From NCBI RefSeq assembly GCF_019703515.2, contig NC_059372.1, positions 16,520,492 to 16,584,491 on the forward strand: a DNA stretch of 64,000 nt. Direction: 5' to 3'. Shown in pieces: positions 57,701-64,000 of the stretch. Both the position numbers and the translations under genes were made by a program. The notes under the pieces are model-generated. The model searched no databases and was not told where the DNA came from. It worked only from the letters and a program-made list of their open reading frames with translations. Within the stretch, counting starts at the first letter, position 1, and every line of letters starts with the position of its first letter. This DNA comes from Myxocyprinus asiaticus (taxonomy: Eukaryota > Chordata > Actinopteri > Cypriniformes > Catostomidae).

Positions 57701-59350
57701 GCCATTGTATAAAAGCAAAAAGCCACTTGAGTTCGTGCGTTACAGTGATTTTACGGGTAAAGTTTTTTGTTTTGTTTTTTGACAGAAATTAAGCTAAAGC
57801 TTCTCCTGGCTTTTTGCTTTGTTCACTGTCAGAGGCTCTATCTGTTTTATTTAGACATTATTCAGTGATGGTAAAAAGCTTAATGTATTACATACTAGAT
57901 AGTCTTTCTGATGGAATGATCTGCCCTAAAGGATGGAGGTGGAGAGTAAGGAGGACCTGGCTACTCTATAGCTCCATTCATTCCCTGTCCGTTTTTAAAT
58001 AGCCAGTTCCATGTACTATGGAAGCCATTGGCTTGGCAGATGTAGCGCTATGTTAAACTTTATGTCACTTGAAAATGGTTTTCAAGTGCATTCAAGACTG
58101 AGATCACCTAGCTGTATAATGATCTGTTTTATGGTGCCATTATCAGTCAGCAATATTTTTTAAATATCCTGTTCACTACAGACTCATGGGATGCAAGAAA
58201 ATGTAAAGAAATGGATAATGTGCTGACATTCATTGTGTCCTTGATGGTCTGGATTTTAACATAGCAGAAATGTATTAGTGACAAAATCTTAAAAATCTGT
58301 TGTGGCATTTGCCTGACCTGATTTATTTTTAATGACTGTTAATGATTTTTGTAGTCATCTTTTGTTTAACAAAGAGCATTATCCTTTATTAAACTCAAAC
58401 CTGTCTCCCCATTAGCACCACTACTCCAGAAAATCATGCTCACATGCACTTAACGCTGCACCACAGCTCAGACAGGATTGTCTTTTTTTCACAACGTGAA
58501 ATATTTGTTGAAATCTACAGCTCAAATTCTCTTGTTGTCCGTGTTTAACTGTGGTTTTATATTGTTTCCTCTTTCAGAGCCAAAACAGGAAATCAATAGT
58601 GACCTCTATGACATCAAAGTCAAATAAAAGAGAAAGATAGATTATAGATAGACAAAGAGTGAGAAAGAGAATTAAAGGGGAAGCAGCTGGGCACAGGGGT
58701 ATTTCATAGAAGTGTGAGTGTGACTGGTGTGGCAGTGTTTGTGACTGGTGTTTTGTGTTATGTTAGTACATCCTTCTCACTGTCCAGCCCTCTGCCAGCA
58801 TTGATACTCCGTTCCTGGCAGCAGTCCATCATTCCCTAATGTTGTATACAAGGACCGAATTCACCAGCAAGGGGAGAGATAGAAAGTGAGTGAGTGTGTG
58901 TTTTATTCCTTATGTCCTTATTTTGGGTCACAAGGGAGGGGCTCACACAGCTACCCAGCATAGACTGGCTGGCTGTAGTCTATTGATCACCCTGTGAGTC
59001 CTGCCAACTGAGAGAAAAAGAGAGAGCAAGTAACGACAGAGAAAGATAGAGAGAGAAATGGGGCAGAAGAGAAAAGAAAAAAAGAAGCAACAAAAAAGTA
59101 AGGGAGAATAAAACCGACCTGGCTTTTTTGTCCTGCCAGTAGAGGAGAGCTTAGATGAGTTTGTTTAATTCATCACAGTCTCACATTCCCTTGGACACCA
59201 CAGGGACTGAGCTGTTTGTGAGCAGGGACACTGTCCCATCCCAGAATGCTTTTGTGTGCCTTACTATTGTATGTAGAACTCAAGTCAATCTCAGATATAA
59301 AGTTTGAGTTCCAGAGAAGGAACCAATGAGTAGATTTTTACTTAAAGGTG
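54760..59350. other. unassigned intron with conserved-looking blocks
   Basis: No repeat signature or exon was seen over most of it. 56560-56760 holds ACTAATTAGCTGGCTAATTA, a pair of TAATTA homeodomain-type sites. 57110-57260 is also repeat-free. GA-rich runs lie at 58625-58685 and 59010-59100. ORFs up to 141 codons have no family resemblance. Confidence 0.35.
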
Positions 59351-60227
59351 CACTCTTAAGAAAAAATGGTTCTAAATAGTACCAAATAAGGGTTCTTCGG
59401 CTTGTAACAATTATAGCAGAACCCTTTTTGATGCTAAATAGAACTCTTTTATAAAGGTTCCATAAAGAACCTTCCTTTGAAAGTCCTATTTAGAACCTCA
59501 ATAGTGCTATAAAGAACCTTTTTGAACCTTTTCAGAGTCAGTGTTTCAGTATATGTGGACAATGTAAGTGAGCCCTTCACAATGTGAAAAAGAAAAAGTG
59601 AAATAAGGTGTGATAGTTTATTTTTATTTTATTTATTTATTTTGTGACTGGGCAAAATGTTTATGCATTAACCCAAGTAAATAATTTGAAACATTCCAAA
59701 ATTCTATGTGGATCACGAATTCAGTCTTTATCACTCATGTGCTTAGTGGAGAAGTGGAGAGAAGTATCCTCACCGAACACAGCTGGAAGACATAGTGTAG
59801 CTGCTTTTTAACTGTAAACCTATACGACACAAAGAAATTACATTGTATTAATTCATTACAGTTTATAAATTAATGGCAAAAATAGATTATGAAAAAAGAA
59901 AGAGATAAAAGTACTTAAAACTCACATAATCTGATAGCTTTTAGGCAGGCATATGCTGTTATCAGAGCAGACAATGAATCACACCCTGGGTTGGATGGAT
60001 ACCTGAAAACACAATACAAAAAACAAAAAAAACAAAAAAAAAAAATAAAAATAAATAATAATAAATAATAATAATTACCCCCTTTTTCAGAGCATTATGT
60101 CAGTATTTTAAAGAAAATTGCAAAATGACAGCTCACCTCTTGACTTGGTCACTTGCATTTTCTTGAAGAGATCTATAAAATAAAAAAAGACAATCTTATG
60201 GCTAGGAAACCATCTTTTTTTAGAGTG
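59351..60227. mobile_element. CACTCT-ended non-autonomous element, 877 bp
   Basis: The left end CACTCTTAAGAAAAAATGGT and the inverted right end CACTCTAAAAAAAGATGGTT match well. The left subterminal region has AGGTTCCATAAAGAACCTT and TATAAAGAACCTTTTTGAAC, typical of a well-known fish MITE. A long A-rich (AATAAT)n tract lies at 60018-60078. No coding sequence. Confidence 0.75.
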
Positions 60228-63200
60228 TGCTGTAAATGAATTCTATTAAATTACATGCAGAAAACTCCCCTATGTCAGATATCACTGAAATAGGTGCCAT
60301 GAAATATCATCCAATGTCTCAGCAGGGAAAAAGATGTCCGCAGTCAGATCTTTCTGCTTGTCAATCACTGTGTGTGCTCACAGAACAGCCCATTTATGCT
60401 AGTATAAGTGCCCTTACGGTGTCCAGCTCCCATGAAATGCTTAGGGTCACTAATGGGTCACTTGTAATGCATATGCACATATTTGTGTTGATAACCAGTG
60501 TGCGAACATTTTCACACAGAAATCATGATTCATCAATAAGTTTGCACTTATATTGTTTTCTAGATTTAGAATACAATTTAGAACAAACTTAAACAACACA
60601 TATACAAAACTCTCAGACTACTGGTGGCCTTGGAAACATGGAATGTGTTAAGCCAAAATGTTTTTATAACTCTACAAGAAGGTCACATCCTCATTAATCC
60701 ATTTTTGTTTGAAAACTTTCTTTTTCCTAACTTAATCATTTTTCACAAAGTATGTGGTAATGGAGAGGGTTTTTGAAACACACAACTTTTTGAAAACACC
60801 GTTCTAGTGCGGATGAAAGGTGTAAACGTAGCAAAATTTGAGTGTTTTCAGTGTAGGCCTAATTTCAAAAAAGTTTTTCTAAATTTATATCAAAGTAACA
60901 TAAATTATGTGTGTTATAGATCGATTTTGGATAGGTTATGTACAAAAATGCAGCCAATTATATGTAGTCTAGGCCTAATATACAAGGTAGTTATTGTGTT
61001 TCAACTGGTTTTGATAATGGCACAATTGGCTTTTCTCAAAAATCTTGCTACTTGTGCTCTCAGGTCAAAGTGCATCTTAAAAGATGCAAGGATGTGTTTG
61101 CAAAGAGTAACGAGTGGCTGTACAGGTAAGGTTGTGCGAAAAGCCCTTATATGGAGATTGTTTGGGAATTTACTATGCAGATTACTTACTGTAGAACATG
61201 CTCCCTTATTTATAATAAACTGGATTCATCAACATTAGAACAAGGATAAGGACACATTTTGTTATTGAATGGGACCCAATATCTCCCAACATACTGTTGA
61301 CCACACTGTTAGGTCTTGAAAATAGGAGGAAAGTTTGAGGTGTCTGGGTGCTGGAAGCCACTGCAGAAAGGCAGAAAAATGATGAGGTGTATGGAAGAAA
61401 AATAAATAAAAAAGATTGACTTCCCCAGGGAGAAAAAAGCAGTGTTGAGAGTGTCCCTCAGGACCAAAGCACTGCTCAGACTATAAAACATAAAAATCTA
61501 TGAGCAGTCCTCTGCCATTGCTTGGAAAGAACAGTAGCCAACACATTGGACTGAGAAAAGGGCTTGACCTTTGAATCCGGATTTGTGAGGACTAGTGGTT
61601 TCACATGCTGCCATGAGACATCCAGTGAGCAATTTATGGTATATTATGTATGGGGTCATTTGAATATTAATGATTAAACAGTGGGAAAGGGAAGCATAAC
61701 ATATCTACTGATTTAGAAACAGTTTTGTAGTGGGAATTTGCAGGGAAAAAAACTCTCTCCTGATACAAAATGTTATACATTTCTGTGGTTATGGTCTATA
61801 TACGCTTCAATTTAATCTGCTTGGGATGATAAATTATTTTGGTTATGAGTCCAAAGCGAAGCTAAACATAGCACTTGTGAGAAGACTGTTGGAACAGTTG
61901 CAGCAGACTTCAGTGGCTGCAGCCATTAGTCAATAAATTAAAATGTAATTAGTTTCTGCTTCTGTGTTCTATTTGAAGAGCCATACACCGGTGTAATGAA
62001 AATGTGTTGGGGCTGTTGATTAGAAGAAGAAGGAAGAAGATTTCAAAGATGAATTTTGGCCCTGAATTCTCCTTGGTGGACTATATCTGTAGCTTGTGAA
62101 TGCTACAAGGTTGATAAGCAAAAGAAGCCATTATCTACTGTGAAACCGGTGATGCAATAATAAGGAAAGCATTACTATAACTATTCCTCATAATTAGGAT
62201 TAGGGTTTTTTAAATCCTGTAGACTTTCACTGAAAAAGTGACCTGAGCCAAATCTAGGAACCATACATGGGGTTTGGAACTTTTTAGTTGGGCCAGTAAG
62301 CAACCACTGACAACACCCTACATGTAGCATCATTCATCATTCATCATCATCATCATCATGTAAATGATTTGGGAATTTCCATTTTTGGGTGAACTAATAA
62401 TTCAATAACACCAAAATTCCTGGCAATGGATTTTCCTGCTTATAATACTGTATTACAAGACTATTGCCCATAGCACAGGTTTATGGGACCAGCTAGAAAC
62501 ATTCAGAGCAGTTCATACATTAAACAGGTCTTGATCTGCTGCCAGCCAATTGGAGACCTGAGCCTGCATTTAGAGTGTGACGGATGATTTTGAGCTCTGC
62601 TGTTTAAGTGATTGTTGGGATGGAGGCAGGTGTGTGCTGATAACATTAGTGCACCAGTGTGGGACACACAGTCCCCTCCTCCCCGACAGACTTTCCTCCT
62701 CTATGTCCCAAGTCTCTCAATACCTTTGTGCAGCCTCTTTGTGGATGTACGTGACTGGTTCAAACAAGCCCCTGGCTTAACGCGTCAAGTTTACCTAATG
62801 GAACCAGACTGTCTTTCTCTATCACACCATTGTGTGCGAAGCATGCCAGTCAGCTGCCACGCTTTTTGTGGTCGGTCAGTGTGCAGGCTATTTGTTCTGT
62901 CCACCGGAATGAAGGGTCAGTTGAGGAGGGAGAGCAGAGAAAATTGGAAACACAGGAACAATCACGATGACAGCAAATGGTGAGAGAGAGAGAGAGACAG
63001 AGAAGGTGAGAGAGAGGGGTGACAATGCGATGTGAAGAGGTAGAGACTAGCTGTGTCCAAAACCTGGAGGTATATCCTATGCTGTCTGGCTGCACAGTCA
63101 GTCAATGACTTCACAGGCAGCAATTTGACATAAAGGTACAAGAGTCCTAAACCTATATCAATCATTTTATATTCTGTTTCAGTGGTTTGTTTTTTCTTCA

Positions 63201-63746
63201 GATTTTTGATACAGTAATATAACTTAATAAACAATATATTATAACAATCAAAACATAACATGCATTGAGTATTTTATTATCAGTAATAACAATATTATTG
63301 TTGACAAACACAGTGGAATGTTCCCTAACTGAGAATTGTTAGATTTTGCCATTTACCTGTAGACCAAATATTGAACCATTTAGTTGAAATGTAGAAAGAA
63401 GAAAGTGATGTCCCGATACCATTTTTTTGAGAACAAGTATGAGTGCTGATACATTCTTTTTTGGTACGTGCCAATACAGCAATTCCATATCAGCAGTTTT
63501 TCAATTTTATCAAAATGGTGTTTAAATAATGAATTCATTAAAACTCGAATCAAATGAAAATATAGCAATTCATTTTCAAAATATATTTTTATCTAATGAA
63601 GTGCTTTTACATAAAACCTCACAGCACAATACTGAATTAGAAGCAATTTGTCAAATAAAGTGCTGCATAAGAGCATCACAGATGTGAGATATTGCTTAAA
63701 TATAATACAATTACTATTGATTTATTCTTATTAGAAGTAGTAGTGT
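60228..63746. other. unassigned intronic sequence
   Basis: It holds a (CAT)n run (62333-62359) directly followed by a fragment of the TTAA foldback right end (TTTTTGGGTGAACTAATAAT, about 62382), and GATGTCCCGATACCA at 63407, which resembles the end of a hAT-like repeat. The 143-codon ORF at 60807-61238 has no family resemblance. Confidence 0.4.
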
Positions 63747-64000
63747 AACGAACTGGCCATGGAGACGGTGTTAGGATCCATGTGCAGGAAGTTTATTAAA
63801 GTGCACAAGCAAACAATCCAAATTGGCAGGCAAATAGCGGTAGTTGTTAAGCAGGCAGTATAATCCAATAAACCAAAAAGACAGTCCAACAAGGCAAACA
63901 AAACAAAGGGGTATCCAAAAGGCAGTAAATCCAGGAAAACAGGCAATGGTCATAAGAGAATAATCAGCAATGGCAAAACACTTGGTAAGGCAGGGTAAAC
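63747..64000. repeat. dispersed repeat, truncated by window edge
   Basis: GTGTAACGAACTGGCCATGG and the following GGCAGGCAAATAGCGG- and CAGTCCAACAAGGCA-type sequence, rich in GGCA and CAAAC words, looks like a dispersed fish repeat. Its other end lies outside the window. Confidence 0.4.

Larger units (their letters stand above)
22134..64000 (+). other. camta1: camta1 downstream intron (partial, inferred)
   Basis: The next CG-1 exon, which should start with PQNGSMILYN, was not seen to the end of the window. At least 41.8 kb is therefore inferred to be one intron. The ORFs inside it belong to mobile elements, come from microsatellites, or show no family resemblance. Long introns in the 5' half of CAMTA1 are known in vertebrates. 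Confidence 0.75.

Noticed and set aside
60807..61238. 143-codon ORF on the + strand
   Set aside because: No family motif, AT-rich intron composition, and no splice or promoter context.
62612..62983. 123-codon ORF on the + strand
   Set aside because: No domain resemblance and overlapping ORFs in other frames.
1..64000. CRISPR arrays, operons, phage or plasmid genes
   Set aside because: The short spaced repeats are microsatellites or tandem duplications without regular spacers, and the genome is clearly vertebrate.
22134..64000. Downstream camta1 exon encoding PQNGSMILYN
   Set aside because: Looked for by eye and not found, so the intron is taken to extend past the window.

Overview
This is a vertebrate nuclear window, AT-rich and intronic, almost certainly from a cyprinid (carp-like) fish. 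It holds a tRNA-derived cyprinid SINE with an exact target-site duplication, many TTAA-flanked foldback elements whose ends read AGGGATAGTTCACCC, Tc1-like transposons, an L2/CR1-like LINE, hAT-like elements and long (TA)n and (CA)n arrays. No bacterial, plasmid or phage structure is present. Family names come from recognition by eye, not from a database search.

The only host coding sequence I can support is a 68-nt exon at 22066-22133 (+ strand). It has a good acceptor and donor and encodes part of the CG-1 DNA-binding domain of calmodulin-binding transcription activator 1 (camta1). The neighbouring CG-1 exons are not visible on either side. The window is therefore read as one small exon inside two large camta1 introns: at least 22 kb upstream and at least 41.8 kb downstream.

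Layout. 1-12 kb: foldback and MITE copies (755-1107, 4821-5250, 6857-7290, 8198-8560) and hAT-like debris at about 2.9-4.1 kb. 12.4-15.4 kb: a broken minus-strand Tc1 transposase and a non-autonomous Tc1-like element. 17-21.5 kb: more foldback copies and short tandem duplications. 21.5-22.1 kb: the SINE and then the camta1 exon. 24.8-26.5 kb: two tRNA-like repeat units split by a 1.34-kb hAT-like insertion. 28.6-31.3 kb: a MADF-like coding fragment, then a 1.85-kb composite holding a hAT-like transposase start and the promoter and first ORF of a DIRS/Gypsy-like retroelement. 35.8-37.45 kb: a Tc1 copy inside a (TA)n array. 37.9-38.6 kb: a TTAA element. 42.3-44.6 kb: a three-level nest of DNA transposons. 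48.4-49.7 kb: a 5'-truncated LINE. 50.5-54.75 kb: a 4.2-kb element with inverted ends and a perfect 8-bp duplication. 59.35-60.2 kb: another short inverted-repeat element. From 63.7 kb: a dispersed repeat running off the window.

The sequences between these are unassigned intron. A few look like candidate conserved non-coding elements, but only comparison with other fish could show that. I found no new molecular system. The least explained parts are the 4.2-kb element, an exact 42-bp sequence shared by two sites 3.6 kb apart, and the nested composites.
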